Assembly: GCA_025603075.1 (NCBI GenBank)
Contig: MU626394.1
Location: 1-55,976, forward strand
DNA length: 55,976 nucleotides
Direction of reading: 5' to 3'
From: Neoconidiobolus thromboides FSU 785
Lineage: Eukaryota; Entomophthoromycota; Entomophthoromycetes; Entomophthorales; Neoconidiobolaceae
Position 1 is the stretch's first letter. Each line of letters begins with the position of its first letter. Made by a program: the position numbers and the translations under genes. Positions 22,156 through 34,684 of the stretch are shown here, piece after piece. The notes under the pieces were generated by a model. It did no database searches. It was given only the letters and a program-made list of their open reading frames with translations, and was not told the DNA's origin.

Positions 22156-23681
22156 ATGGCTCATCAATCATTAATAATAAAAAATCAAAATGAACAAAGT
22201 TTAATTAAAAAACATGATAATGATATTAAAGTAAATTTCAATAATATTCCCTCTATAACAATATTACTTACAATTCAATTATATCAATAAATAGATAAAA
22301 AGGAGTAGTCGTTTAGAACAACCTATTATTCATTTAGTTGGTGGTCATGAAGAAAAGGAAATATTTTGTGCTCAATTTAACTCAACTGGAAATATTATAG
22401 CTTCTGCTGGATTTGACAAAAATATTGGTAAATAAATATATAATAATTATTACTTTCAGTAATAAATTGTATTAATTATACTAATTTCTTAGTATTATGG
22501 AATGTTTATGGTGAAATTAGTAACTATGGTAAACTAAGTGGTCATAAAGGGGCTATTTTAGATTTACAATGGTCAGCAGATAATAGGTAATATACTTTTT
22601 GTTTCAATTTATTTCTTTATTTATTTATGTTATTATTCTATTTCTCTATTATACTATGATTTGACTTTTATATTAATTTATTTTTATAGTAAAATAATTA
22701 CAGGTAGTAGTGATAAAACAGTAGGAGTATTTGATATAGAAAGTGGTAGTTTGATAAAAAGATTTAAAGGACATCAATCAGTAGTTAATTCTATATCATT
22801 TATCAATAAATTCTCAACGGATGGTATTATTGCTTCAGTTTCAGACGACCATCATTTAAAAGTAAGTTAATTTAATTGATTTTTACAGTTAATTTTGATT
22901 AATATTTAATAATTTATTTTTAGATATGGGATTTAAGACAAAAAGAAGCTATTTACGATTTAGATTTAGAATTACCATTAACTTCTGTTAAATTTTCAAA
23001 AACCGGAGATTCTCTATTTATTGCTTCATTTGATGAAAGTATTAAAGTAAGTTTTGTTTATGATCATTTATTTGAAATGTAATTAGATTGTTAATTTTAT
23101 AATTTTATAATTTTATTTTTAATATTATATTAGGTATTAGATTTTACTACTAAAAAAATCAATTATGAATTAATTGGTCATGAAGAAGCAGTTACCGGTA
23201 TGGATATTTCTAATGATGGTAATATGTTACTATCATATTCAATGGATAATACTTGTAAGTCTATTAATTTGTTTTATTAATTTAATATTAATTTTAAAAT
23301 ATAAATTATATAATTCATTTTAATATAGTAAGATTATGGGATATCAAACCATTTTCAGTAAATGAAGATCGAAATTTAATCATTTTTGAAGGTAAATTAA
23401 TTATAATATATAGATTTAAATAATAATATTAAAAACATTTATTAGGTGTCCCTCATGGCTTTGAAAAAAATTTAATTAAACCTAGTTTTGATCGAGAAGA
23501 TAAAATGATAGCTACCGGATGTGGAGATCGTACAGTGATGGTATTTAATATTAATAAAAAAGAATTAATATATAAATTACCTGGTCATAATGGTACGGTT
23601 AATCAAGTTCACTTCTCGCCTATTGATAATGTCATCTTATCTGCTTCTTCAGATTCTTCTTTATTTTTAGGAGAATTGTGA
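22156..23681 (+). CDS. SNRNP40: U5 snRNP 40-kDa WD40 protein (SNRNP40)
   Basis: Eight exons: 22156-22230, 22295-22427, 22493-22586, 22690-22861, 22924-23046, 23134-23254, 23329-23391, 23446-23681; 1017 nt, 338 residues, phases consistent. Seven WD40 blades form one propeller, beginning at LVGGHEEKEIFCAQFNSTG. The last blades (ATGCGDRTVMVFN, then LYKLPGHNG-like YKLPGHNGTVNQVHFSP and ILSASSDSSLFLGEL) are characteristic of SNRNP40 rather than generic WD40 proteins. It is a component of U5 snRNP next to Prp8 and Brr2, so a splicing factor. Length matches the animal protein (about 350). Confidence 0.92.
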
Positions 23682-24030
23682 GTAACTTCTGATCAGGTGA
23701 TAAACCTTCAATTTATCTATTTTCAAAATAAATATATTCAGTTTGTTTACTGGATTGCATAACTTTTATATACTCTCTTATAAAAAAATAGGTATTAATA
23801 AATAGACCAAATGTTTAGAACGGTATATAATTTGATTATGTACATAATTTTACATTTTTGCATTTTTAAAACATTCATAAATAAATAATAATTTATAATA
23901 TACAAAAAAATCCTAATATTTGACTGCTTTATAATATCTCTAAAAAAAGTAACAAATTCAATAAATAAACTATTAAGTAGAGTGTTAAATGGTGAGAGCT
24001 TATCTTTACATAAGAAAATCTCTCACTATA

Positions 24031-24131
24031 TGGGAGTATCTTTTTTGACTTTATTATTTTTTCCATTTTTTAAGTGCTATTTAAGCGGAAATTTTGTTAG
24101 TAAGATTCTTAAATACAAAAATACATCCCCA
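24031..24131 (-). mobile_element. MITE-A copy 6 (reverse orientation)
   Basis: Near-consensus. Flanked by CTATA on the left and ATATAT on the right, so a TA or TATA target duplication is possible. Confidence 0.75.
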
Positions 24132-24473
24132 TATATTAACTTATAAAACTAACTTTTGTAATACAGAAGCTCATGATGAAAATTCCACTCAAAAATCATA
24201 AATGTTTTGATGTTAATATGGAGCTTACTCTTGAGCACCCTTTTTATTTAAAAGCATTATCAGCTAATTGAAATTGGTTTGTTATGGCATCACCGATAAT
24301 AAGATAATCGAGTTATTAGTCTAATTTATAATCAATCAAACTGCAGTATTTTGATAATACCAATAATAAAATAATGATCCATATTTTTTCCAAACCATTC
24401 AATTAGTTTGCACAATTTCTTTGAAAAACACACATTATTTATAATTGTAAAAATTACTAAATTTTAATAAATA

Positions 24474-24575
24474 TGGGGATGTATTTTTGTGTTTAAGAAT
24501 CTTACTAACAAATTTTCCGCTTAAATAGTGCTTAAAAAATGCAAGAAATAATGAAGTCAAAAAAAATACTCCCAT
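24474..24575 (+). mobile_element. MITE-A copy 7 (reference copy)
   Basis: About 102 bp. Left terminus ATGGGGATGTATTTTTG and right terminus AATACTCCCAT form imperfect inverted repeats. The core has CCGCTTAAATAGTGCTTAAA, a spaced direct repeat of GCTTAAA. No coding capacity: a short non-autonomous element or other dispersed repeat. Confidence 0.75.
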
Positions 24576-24792
24576 GTAGTTAAGAATTTTCGTAAAATAG
24601 GTGAGCTTTTTGTCTGTCACTTGGGCATAATATACTTTATTTTAACATATTAAGTTTCCTTAGGTTTCATTTAAAATGTATGTTAGTATAGTTGCTATAG
24701 TAGGTATAAAAAGGACATGGCTGATAATTAGTTATGTTATTTGATAATAAAAGCTCTAGGGTAGTTTTTATTAGCTTTATTAACAACAGATA

Positions 24793-24893
24793 TGATGAGA
24801 TACTTTTTGTCAAGAATTTTACTAACAATCTTTCCACTCAAGTAGTACTTGAAAGATAGAAAAAGTGATAAAATCAGAGAAAAACATCCTCAT
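24793..24893 (+). mobile_element. MITE-A copy 8 (degenerate)
   Basis: Recognisable across its length (TTTACTAACAATCTTTCC, then AAAGTGATAAAATC and ACATCCTCAT), with many substitutions. Confidence 0.55.
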
Positions 24894-25003
24894 ATAAAGC
24901 TTTCATTTGGTTTGTAAAATCAGAATTAAAAATAATTTTTTAATGTTTTTAAAATTTTTATTTAAATAAACTTAAAACTGTTTAATTTTTATAGTCAATA
25001 TAT

Positions 25004-25101
25004 AAGGATGTATTTTTGTGTTTAAGAATTTTACTAGCAATTTTTTCACCTAAATAGTACTTAAAAGGTGGAAAAAGTGATGAAGCTAAAAACACCCCCG
25101 T
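25004..25101 (+). mobile_element. MITE-A copy 9
   Basis: Starts AAGGATGTATTTTTGTG and ends AACACCCCCGT. TATA sits on both sides of the copy. Confidence 0.65.
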
Positions 25102-25476
25102 ATATTTTTTCAACATTCTATTGGGTTTTGCATATATAACTACTATTAAAATTTAGCTAAATTAAATTGATTTTTTAATAAATTATTAAAATTGAAAAAA
25201 CAATAGTTGACTTTTTATTTTTTTGTCATAATTTTTAAGTACCTCTACAGCCTATAGATCATTTGCTTGTATTTTATCAATCTGTAATAAAATGATTAGA
25301 TAGATAAATTGTCTATACTAACTGAGACTATTAGTTTTAAAAAACAACCTCCTATCTATTATTAATTAAATATAAGTTATTATTCTTATCAATTTTTTTA
25401 TAAAGGTAAACTAAAGCCTTTAAAATAATTTAAATTTAACATCAACTTTTATTACATTCTGAAAGATTAAAGATCA

Positions 25477-26930
25477 TTACTTAAGTAATAGTTTTGAAAG
25501 TGAGTCCACTTCCGTATTTACATAAATTTTAGAAGATTGTTCAAATCCGTTACTAAAAAAATAGATTAATATCAATAGATACAAATAAGAAATAAAATAT
25601 TTACAATTCTAAACTAAAAGAAGTAGAATAAGCTCCCATATGTTCAAAATAGAACCAATCGCCGACTTCTAATTCGGGTAACCTTAAATCGGCTTCCGTA
25701 TTGATTTTATCAATTGCAGCACATGATGGTCCCCATAAAGTACAATGATGTAAGCTTTCAAAATCACCCACTTTGCTTTTTTTATTAAATAAAATGGGTA
25801 CTGGGTGATATCTTGTTTCAGCTATGTATCCACCTTGAGCAAATGATTTAAAAATACCCTCATTTAAATAATCTAAGATTTGAAGTTAATATCAATTAAG
25901 TAAAATTAATCTAAGCATAAAACTTACACATAATAGACTTTTCATTATTTTCCGTATAGCAGTATCTTTTACCAATAATTGTAGTAGCTAATGTATAAAA
26001 AGAAGCAACAAAAAAACGTCCGGGTTCAGCAATATAAGTTAAATTGGTATCACTAAAGTACTCTTCTAAACATTGATTGATCACTTTAGCAATTTCGATA
26101 AACTCAACCTCATTTTTAACACCAGGGAAACCACCACCAATATCTAATATTTTTAGATCAATACCAAGTGCCTTTGCTTGATCATAAGCATTTCTAGCTC
26201 TTCTAAGAGTCTCTTTATAACCTTCTGGATTTAAACAGTCACTACCAACATGAAAACTTAAACCAACGATATTTAATCTAAGATCTTTAGCAACTTTAAA
26301 GAGATGGCCGCTAGTTGCTAACTCAGCCCCAAATTTAGTACCAAAAGGTACTTTAGAATGACAATCTAAGGGTAGTATTCTTAATAATAATTCAGCCTCT
26401 GGATAATATTTATGAATTTTAATTAATTCATCTACATTGTCAAAGGTCATCTTTGCAACTTGATGGCTTTTTGCATGCTTTAAATGACTGATTTGTTTGA
26501 TTGGATTAGCATAAATAATTCGATTAGAAGAGATACCATAATTTTTCATAGTTTCAATTTCTTTCTTACTTGCACAATCAAAACTAAGTCCTAGATCTAC
26601 CATCAATTGAAGTACCATCGGATCTGGGTTACATTTTACAGCGTAAAAGGGGATTATATTAGGTAAATGTTGATGCCAGAGTTGAATGGTTCGATAGATA
26701 GCACCTAAGTCACCAACTAAGAAAGAATCATCTTCATCTTCATTTAATACTTTATATTTGATTAATTCAATTGGAGTTACATTAGGTAAATTTGATATAT
26801 TTGTTTCTAGCTTAGCAGCTTTAGTGGAGTCTACAGTTGGTGTAAAGGTAACTTTTGAAGGAGTTGAAACAGTGTTAAAAGTATATTTATTATCTAACAT
26901 TGAAGGAGTTGCTGTAAAATCTTTAGTCAT
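25477..26930 (-). CDS. Ornithine-decarboxylase-family PLP enzyme
   Basis: Three exons: 25928-26930, 25605-25872, 25477-25552; 1347 nt, 448 residues, introns 55 and 52 nt. Fold-type III decarboxylase: PLP lysine in PFYAVKCNPDP, GLSFHVGSDC, the phosphate-binding DIGGGFPG, EPGRFFVASF, the catalytic cysteine in WGPSC (C385), GDW..FE.MGAY and the terminal FNGF. The family makes putrescine from ornithine as the first polyamine step. Two residues differ from classical ODC: the 3-10 helix reads YYLNEG where ODC has YYxNDG (E339 for Asp332 of the animal and trypanosome enzymes), and WGPSCAAID replaces WGPTCDG.D (A386 for Asp361). Both aspartates contact the distal amine of the substrate, so specificity may be changed. 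A TATATAAAAA box lies about 40-50 nt upstream. Confidence 0.92.
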
Positions 26931-26970
26931 TTTTAATATTTATTTTAAAATACTTAATTTATTTCATATC

Positions 26971-26980
26971 TTTTTATATA
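26971..26980 (-). promoter_or_regulatory. TATA-like box upstream of the decarboxylase
   Basis: TATATAAAAA on the minus strand, 41-50 nt before the ATG at 26930. Confidence 0.4.
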
Positions 26981-26989
26981 CTATTTGAC

Positions 26990-29011
26990 GCCATAATAGA
27001 CCCTTAAAAGCAAGTATATTATATCCAAGTATCTATTGGACTCTTTGCTAAAATTGTATATTATAATAAGAAAGTCGCCTTTAATTTAAAATTATTATTT
27101 ATTCATAGTAGTTTTTGGTGAAAATTTATTGTGTCATACTTAAATTACCAAAGTGATAAAAAAATTAATTTTGAGTTAAGCTAATTTGATTCATGGAAAT
27201 TAAATTAGACTTTTATCAGCCATGTATCAAGTATCTCAACAATAGCTAATATGTAATAAAATGGCACTCTAATTGATATGTTGAGTTACAATTAATTTTA
27301 AATGACTTGTTTACATTATAAAGCTTTCTATGCTTTTAAAAATCGACTTTATAATTATAATTTAGATTTATCTCTTTAACATTTAATATTGAACTATTAC
27401 TACTTACTACCATTTTCATAGTTATTTTCTAAAAGGGGTGCATTGTATAAACAACCACAGTATATTATCTTAAATAATTGAAATACTTTTTTTTTTTTTT
27501 AAAAATATATAAGGTGAAATGATATACCGCATATAGCAACTGTTCAATTTAATAATAGTTAAAATTAGTTAAACCTCCCATTGCTCATTACTTTATAATT
27601 TCAATTTATCTAACATATTCTTAAAGATATTATTTCTTACAAATCATGTTTTTGATCCTTTTTTTAAAAATAAAAACAGTTTGTGGTTGCAATAGTAATT
27701 TCTGATTTAGCTATCATTTTTTCCTATAGGAGTTTGTCTTATTGCTATAAACAAATCCCTATTGTAATATTCTATTTTCATCATTTTATTACAAAATAAT
27801 ATACAAGAGTATTTTAAAAATTCTAATTTTTCATCTTAAAAAAACATAGTTAAACTACTAGTTTTGTTAATTTTTAATTTTTTTTTAACCCTGAAGTAAA
27901 AATTATCCTCGAGATATCTAGTTCTTCATTCCAACTTTAGAACAAAGTAGCACAAACGACATAGAATAAAGAGGATAACAAGTCCTACAATAAACCTGCT
28001 TTTCAATTAAAACGCAAAATTAAAACATTAAATATAACGTTATATCTCGATCGAATTATTTCATTATGAAGAAATAAAATTGTTACTGTAGAAATTGAAT
28101 AGTTAGATACCAAATATAGTAAAATAAAAAATTGGGGCAAGAAAGAGACAACTTGTTAAAATAAAAAGAGCAATAAGAGGTGGTTATAATAGATAGGAGT
28201 AAAGCCGTTAATGCATGTTTTTAAGATAATCAAAAGATGCCTTTTTTTAGATGACAATAATATTTATAAATAACCAATTTTATAATAATAAAGCTTAGGC
28301 TAATATCGATATTAATATAATAAGTTATTTTATTATTTAATTTTATTAAATTATCTATGCTATAGACCTTATTATAGAAATTTTTTATTATAACACGAAT
28401 ACTACTGTCAACCATCCGTAATATTACCACTTAAATAAAAAAATCTACAATATTTATTCAATTATCAATTCTAATATTTCAGCTACAATAAAGATTTTAA
28501 TATTGTCAAAGCAAAATAAAAATGGGGTAAAAGTAGTTGAATAATCTCAACTATTAAAAAGTTATTAAAAATAGTAAGGATTTCAATTATAACTCAATAA
28601 GGGATGTTTTTTATTAAAAGGTTTATGTGACCCATGTCGCATTGTTTTTTTAAATTTTGTGCTATCAAAAAACGAATAAAACGAAAATCAACACCATGCC
28701 TATGAGTTCATATCATGTATATTGTTATAATTCAATTATAAATAAAATGAAATAATAAATAAACGATCAATGAGAAAATATAGAAAAAGTGAACAAACAT
28801 CCTATAAGGCAAGATCATTAAGTAAAACTTAAATTTGATTAAATAAGTTGATTTAATATAAATAAAAAGAAAACACTCTGTGAGAGATACGAAGTCATCT
28901 ATTTTGCTCAAGAATTTGATTAATAAATTATTCAACTTCATTGTATAAAAAAAGAGACAAATAAATGAAACAAAAATCATATTCCCATATATATAAAAGC
29001 TGATAAAAGGA
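26990..29011. other. Intergenic region, nothing recognised
   Basis: About 2 kb of AT-rich DNA. Short minus-strand frames at 28230-28430 and 28732-28980 are composed of I, K, Y, F and L codons expected by chance at this composition. Confidence 0.5.
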
Positions 29012-29994
29012 TTAACTTTTCAGCGTATGGATGAAAAAATTGGGAAACAAGAACTTCTTTAATAAAATTTTGCGTATTGATATTAATAAAAAGTTCTCTA
29101 CTTGATCTACATTTTTTAAACAATGCTTCTTTTTTTCTCCCAGTTCGGAATTGATTCTTAATTCTTTGAAGATTCTATCAAAATATTAATATTAATTGCT
29201 AACTTTCAATATAATAAATGACTTACTCTTCTTCATCACTTTCAGCTATCAAACTAATTTTAATTTGACTTTGTAAATAAGCAATTAAAAAGATAGCTAA
29301 AAAAGCATGTAAATAAATAAAACTCATAAATTGTTCAAATAAACCTACCATTTAATTTAAATCCCGTAATGGTAACGTTGACAGGTAATTGAGCAAATTC
29401 AGACATAGGAAAATTGATCAGTAAACTAGTTTGGATAGAACATTGCATATCACCATCATAATTCAATTTAATTTTAAACTGAATTTCATTTATATCATTT
29501 TTACCATTATTTAAATTACTCCCTTGATTATATTGATTCAATACTGGTTGATGAAAATAATGATGACCAAAATTATGATTTCTATCAAATTGAATTTCAG
29601 GTTGTTGATATTCTTCTAAATCCGAATCCACATCATCTTCCAATAATATTTTATTTTCATCCTTAATCTTCGTCAATGTTGTATATAAATTCTTCGCATC
29701 AATACCATAATTAAACTCAGTGATTGATTTTCCATCCTCTAATAATTCATTATAGTCAACTACATTATTAGAATCATATGTTTGTGTGTTATCATTATAA
29801 AAATTTGGATCTACATCCATGATATCAATGATTTCCACTTTGGGGGCTAACTTGCCAAATTGAAATTGAGTTACATTGATATCTCCAATAAAATTCGGTT
29901 TATCTTTAAGTTTTGATAAGGCATCATTGAGTTCTTGTTTCACTTTATCTTCTATTTCTGAATTCAAATTTTCCCAATAAATTTCTATAGACAT
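29012..29994 (-). CDS. MDM12: MDM12, ERMES complex SMP-domain protein
   Basis: Three exons: 29349-29994, 29227-29296, 29012-29174; 879 nt, 292 residues, phases consistent. The start MSIEIYWENL and the segment VTQFQFGKLAPKVEIIDI match the Mdm12 N-terminus. An acidic/asparagine-rich insert (about residues 70-165) precedes IKLNYDGDMQCSIQTSLLIN. After splicing come AIFLIAYLQSQIKISLIAES, INSELG, LKNV.QVE.F and the family ending FLFPNFF. SMP domains carry lipids. Mdm12 bridges Mmm1 and Mdm34 at ER-mitochondria contacts. It shares a 167-bp divergent promoter region with the bestrophin-like gene. Confidence 0.93.
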
Positions 29995-30059
29995 TTTGTT
30001 GGTAAAAGAGTTAAATGCTAAATTTTTAGTGAATTTTTAAGACTTTGTATAATATGTAA

Positions 30060-30090
30060 CCAATTAACTCTAACTTTAACTAGAACCAAT
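30060..30090. promoter_or_regulatory. Two CCAAT boxes between MDM12 and the bestrophin-like gene
   Basis: CCAAT at 30060-30064 and 30086-30090 in the 167-bp divergent spacer. Confidence 0.35.
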
Positions 30091-30161
30091 GAATTTCAAT
30101 GACATTTCGTCAAATTTGTTCTGTTTAATTTAAGTGCTTTTTGAAACTAAAATTAAAAATA

Positions 30162-31184
30162 ATGCTATTAAGAAACTATTTATTTAAAGTTGAAGGATCG
30201 GTGTTATTAGCTATTTTACCTCAAGTAACCATAGCTACCTTATACTCCGTATTGATTTATTATATTCATACTTATTATCATAATATAAGTTTAAAATCTA
30301 ATATAAGTAAGTTTATTATAATAATTTAGTTTTATAATGAATATTAGTTTCAACTTTTAGTTCCAAGTTTAGCCACCGTAGTAGGTTTATTGTTAGTGTT
30401 TAAAACGAACTCAAGTTATGATCGATATTATGAGGGGCGAAAATTATGGTCATCTTTGAAAACAAATACACGTAATTTAGGACGCTATCTTTGTATATTT
30501 TTAGGTAAAAATGAAGCTAAAGATATTTATACAGCTTTAAATTTGATTACTGCTTATTGCTATTCTATCCGTCAATTGTTGGGTAATGACTTTCAATGTA
30601 TTACTAAAAGTGATCCCATCTTAACCCCTTTATTACCAAATGATATTTTATTAGTTGATGATGAGATCAATAATTTTAATTTTGAACATAACTTTGATAA
30701 TATGGATTTAATGAATCAACATGATTTATCCAATAGTGATTACTATCCAATTAATTTACCCAATTTGATTTTATTGAAGATCAATGAAATCTTAGAGAAA
30801 CAGAAAAAAGCAAACAAAATTGATGGGCAATGTAATACCATGGTAAGTACCACTTTAACTAACATGACCAATATATATAGTGATATGCAACGAATTGCTA
30901 AGACGCCATTACCAATAGCTTATAAATTACACTTAGTTCAAACTCAATGGTTTTATTTATTATTTTTACCATTAACTTTATTAAATGATAAATCAAACAT
31001 GTGGGTCATCTTTGTTCAATTTGTAGTCGCTTTTACTTTCTTTGGGATTAATGCTATTGGTGATGAAATTGAAAATCCTTTCGGCTATGACTTTAATGAC
31101 CTTCCATTAAATTCGATTTGTAAGGAAATTCATAATGAATTATGTCATTATTTTATGGTAGTTAAAAAAGCAACCGTTTATTAA
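30162..31184 (+). CDS. Bestrophin-like (UPF0187/RFP-TM) membrane channel
   Basis: Two exons, 30162-30306 and 30361-31184, 969 nt, 322 residues. I chose the ATG at 30162; the frame is open slightly upstream only from TTG. The first exon has the family's N-terminal FKVEGSVLLAILPQV, followed across the splice by a hydrophobic segment and VFKTNSSYDRYYEGRKLWSS, the diagnostic FRTN..Y.R..EGR..W motif of fungal and bacterial bestrophin homologues. Further membrane segments lie near residues 245-290, with the late IGDEIENPFGYDFNDLP matching the conserved IE.PFG.D..DLP signature. Likely an anion channel; the compartment is not evident. A variable N- and D-rich loop lies around residues 165-205. Confidence 0.85.
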
Positions 31185-33571
31185 TTGGAATAAATAATTG
31201 AGTAGTAGTTTTATTGTTTTTGTTTAGCTGTAGATGTTTCTTTCAATTTTTATATTTAGGCGGAGCAATTTTATATTTTAATTAGAACAACTTTAGTTAA
31301 ACAAAACAAGTAGGTTTAAAATTAAAAGTAGAACAGCTTGCAGTTAGATATCTTTTGTATTTTTTAACTTGGGGGTATTTTTTTAAATATGAAGTTAAGG
31401 GGTATATTTCCTTTCAAAGCTTTAATTTAATATTAAAATAATTTGACTCCAAATTAAAAATAATGAAAAACATCTAACTGCAAGCTACTTTAGTTTTTCT
31501 GTTTCAATAAATTATAGATGAAACTGATAAGGTGATAAGCCAGAGTTTGTTTAATATTTAAAATTTTTTTTTTAGTATAATTCACTTTATACATCAGTCG
31601 AATTGGGTTGTTTCTATACTAAAACTGCTATTGTCTTTAAATAAGCTATAAGCAAAAAGAAGTAAAAAGAAGTAAAAAGAAGTAGACGGAGATAATTCAC
31701 TAGTTAACAAAATGCCAAATATTAGAAGGGATTAAGCATTAAACATCATATTATGTCCAAATAATATAAATCAATTTTTAATGTATTTATTTTTAATCAG
31801 TATTTCAATCTTTAGTCATTGAATTAACCAAACTGCTATCATACAATACATGTTTTATTAACCCAACAGTCTCCACTGGTTAAATTTTGTATCAGAAATA
31901 GAGTAGTTTATTTTCATAAAGTCCTTATTACAAATTAATCTTATCTATACATTTTAGCTTTGTGCTTTACTTTTAAATACTTTTTATTTATTATGAGCAA
32001 ATGATTATTTGTTGATAAACTGCCAAAAACACCCTACTACCATATATTGTAAGCTTGTTTTCTTCTTTAAATAAAAGTACTGCACCAATATCGATATTTG
32101 AGTAAAATTAAGCTATAAACTGTTATTGTATTAATCCTTTTATTTAGCAACTCATATTTACTTAATATCATGGCTTAAACACAGCTTATGAAAATCAGCT
32201 CTATTGGCAGATATGCAGTCATTTTCTAAAGCAATAATAGATAATAATAAAAAATTATTTATATAATCATTTATTATAAATTACTATTGATAGAAATAAA
32301 ACTATTATTTGAACGAGGTTTGCCTTAATACTGATAGATTAAATTAAAAAAGAAAAGTATTTTATAAAACCAAACTAAAAAATCAACTGTGATGAAAAAA
32401 GGTTTATCATATTTGTAGACAACCCGACCCTATTTACGTAATATTCTAATATTATAAAGCAAAAAAAATTCGATACCGTCATTACTTTATAATTTCGATC
32501 GTAGGGTATAGCTAAATAACGGAAGTCATTGCTCTCTATATTAAAGTAAGGAACATATAATTTCACACCCAAAGATTAAAATCAACCCTCATATCAGGTG
32601 ATTGAGCGATTAATGATTATTTTATGAACGTTTCATGCAGAGCCACAATCACAATCATCCCTGTTTTTTTTGCCTTTATGCTGTGAAAATAGCTCGCAAT
32701 CTGCACTTGAGACTTAAACACTATGTAAAATCATGATTAAAGTTTTACAATTAGAAAGGCCAACTATTTATATAAATTGAACTAATATATACCTATTTTA
32801 GCTCTTGGTGCTAGACCTTAAATTAAAAAAGCAGTGAGCTCAATTAAGAAGTGAAGGTGTGCCGATATGCTTTTTTTGTTGGAATAGTTTAGTATTTTTA
32901 ACTACAACTTTAGACAATACAAATCTCTACTTGAAATTTAAAACCTTAATTAAAAAAATAATAGTAGCCTAACTGAATTTACTTTTTTATAAGGTAATTT
33001 CTAAAGTAATCTCTTAAGGGAACAAATAATAAAAGGTCATTAATTTCAACGGCAAATGTTTTTTATGCATAAAAATAATATTTTGATGTAAACTCAACTG
33101 TAGCAATTTTATTGTTGCTATGGTAAATTTGGTCAAAATGGAGATTGCTTTAGAATTCTTTTAAATGTGCTACTAATATATTTTGTACTAAGCATTTAGT
33201 TAAAAATTAAGCCATTTCAATGAATTAAATTATGCAAGGAAATTGGCACTAAGTGTGGGGGACATTAAATTAACATTTATTAGTAATAAGGCCATTAATA
33301 TATTATATTGGAAAATAATATTATTTTGATGTGAAGTCTAATGACAGACATGCTTTTTATTTAATAAACATATAATAGTTTATACGTTCTTAAGCTTTCT
33401 TAAAGTTAAAATATTCTAGGTTCATAAATTTAAAATTTAAAATTTAATGTTAAAAATTTAATGTTTTATTTAGGGGGGTAATAATGTAAGAGTATTAAAT
33501 AAAAAATGTATATAAAAAACACACAAATCGATAGTTGCTAATTTTTTAATTTAATTTAATTTAATTTTATA
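31185..33571. other. Intergenic region with one inverted-repeat element
   Basis: About 2.4 kb. It contains the element at 31335-31486 and a short AAAAAGAAGT tandem array near 31655-31685. Nothing else is recognisable. Confidence 0.5.
31335..31486. mobile_element. MITE-B, 152-bp element with terminal inverted repeats
   Basis: The left end AGCTTGCAGTTAGATATCTT is the reverse complement, with few mismatches, of the right end AACATCTAACTGCAAGCT. The interior is AT-rich and non-coding. One copy in this window; unrelated to MITE-A. Confidence 0.65.
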
Positions 33572-34582
33572 ATGTCTGATGCTGCATTTGAAATTTTTTG
33601 GGAGCAATTTTTTGCTTCCGTAGCCTTAGTATTGTGGTCCGTTCAATTGCTACCCCAGAGTATTTTTATTATTGCTACATGATATACAACGATGACTAAT
33701 ATTTTTTTAGTATATAAAAACTACAAAAGGGAAAACACAAAGGAGTTATCACCGCACACCTTCCTAATATGGTGTGTATCAAATGTATTAGTATCTAGTA
33801 ACAGCATCATCAATAACGCAAGTATATTAATCATCATTCAACCTCATTTATTTAACTTTTTATCTATGATCTGTTATATACAATGTTATTACTACAATAA
33901 ACTAGCAGAAAAAGACACTACCAATAAGGAATCAAAGGATAGCAAATTGAAACACAAACTCACGACATTACTTTACTTTGTAATACTATTCTTAATCTTT
34001 GGCGCCATTGAATTTTTTATATTGCTAATATTCTTTCACTACAACCTAAATCAACATCTCTGGTTGCATTATATGTTTGGCTCCTTAGGACCAATTATTG
34101 TCATTTTGGGTTTTATACCACAGTACATTCATATATTAAAAAATAAGAATGCTACAGGGATTTCTTTGTTATTTATCTATTTGGACCTAATCGGGGGTAT
34201 AAGTGCGCTTATCTCTTTATCGTATCATCAAGAATTTCAGTTTACTGTAGCATTGACTTATATTGGGGTAATGTGTAGTGAGGTTGGATTATTAATCTTT
34301 AAATTTTATTATGACTTTGATAAGTTTAAGTTGGATTTATTGTATTTCAGATCAAAATGGGAAAGTTTGTTTGATAAAAATAAATTAAATAAGCATGGGA
34401 ATAGTAGTAAGAATAGTTTATTAGCTACAAATGCGAGTATATCTACCATCACTACAAACCTTGGGGAAAACGAACCAAGCTCCATCGTATTACCTATCTA
34501 TTTGGGCTCGACTCATACGCTATCAAATGATTCCAATTCCAATTTTAAAGATTCTATAATATTAACAATGGATTCTAATTAA
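33572..34582 (+). CDS. PQ-loop repeat seven-helix membrane protein
   Basis: Two exons, 33572-33659 and 33711-34582, 960 nt, 319 residues. The first exon supplies VALVLWSVQLLPQ, which the splice joins to IYKNYKRENTKELSPHTFLIW, giving PQ-loop 1. PQ-loop 2 is GSLGPIIVILGFIPQYIHIL followed by KNKNATGISLLF. Seven hydrophobic segments are visible, with a soluble serine/asparagine-rich tail after residue ~235. Fungal relatives include vacuolar cationic amino acid exporters (Ypq type), but loop details do not fix the substrate. Without the 51-nt intron removed the gene would lack its first PQ motif. Confidence 0.88.
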
Positions 34583-34684
34583 TCTAATAAAAATAATTTA
34601 ATTGGCTAAAGAAATATTTTAATCCTATTTTAAAAACAATAATCATGACGTTTTCTTTCATTTCTTGTCCTTTTTTAAAACAAA

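Larger units (their letters stand above)
23682..25476. other. Intergenic region rich in MITE-A copies
   Basis: About 1.8 kb between SNRNP40 and the decarboxylase gene. It contains four MITE-A copies within ~1.1 kb, the densest cluster in the window. I see no gene. Confidence 0.6.

Noticed and set aside
28230..28980. Two minus-strand open frames of 66 and 82 codons
   Set aside because: Amino-acid make-up is what random AT-rich DNA gives; no motif or splice-compatible neighbours.
31655..31685. AAAAAGAAGT triplicate as a regulatory array
   Set aside because: Three units only, far from any gene start; simple-sequence slippage is enough to explain it.
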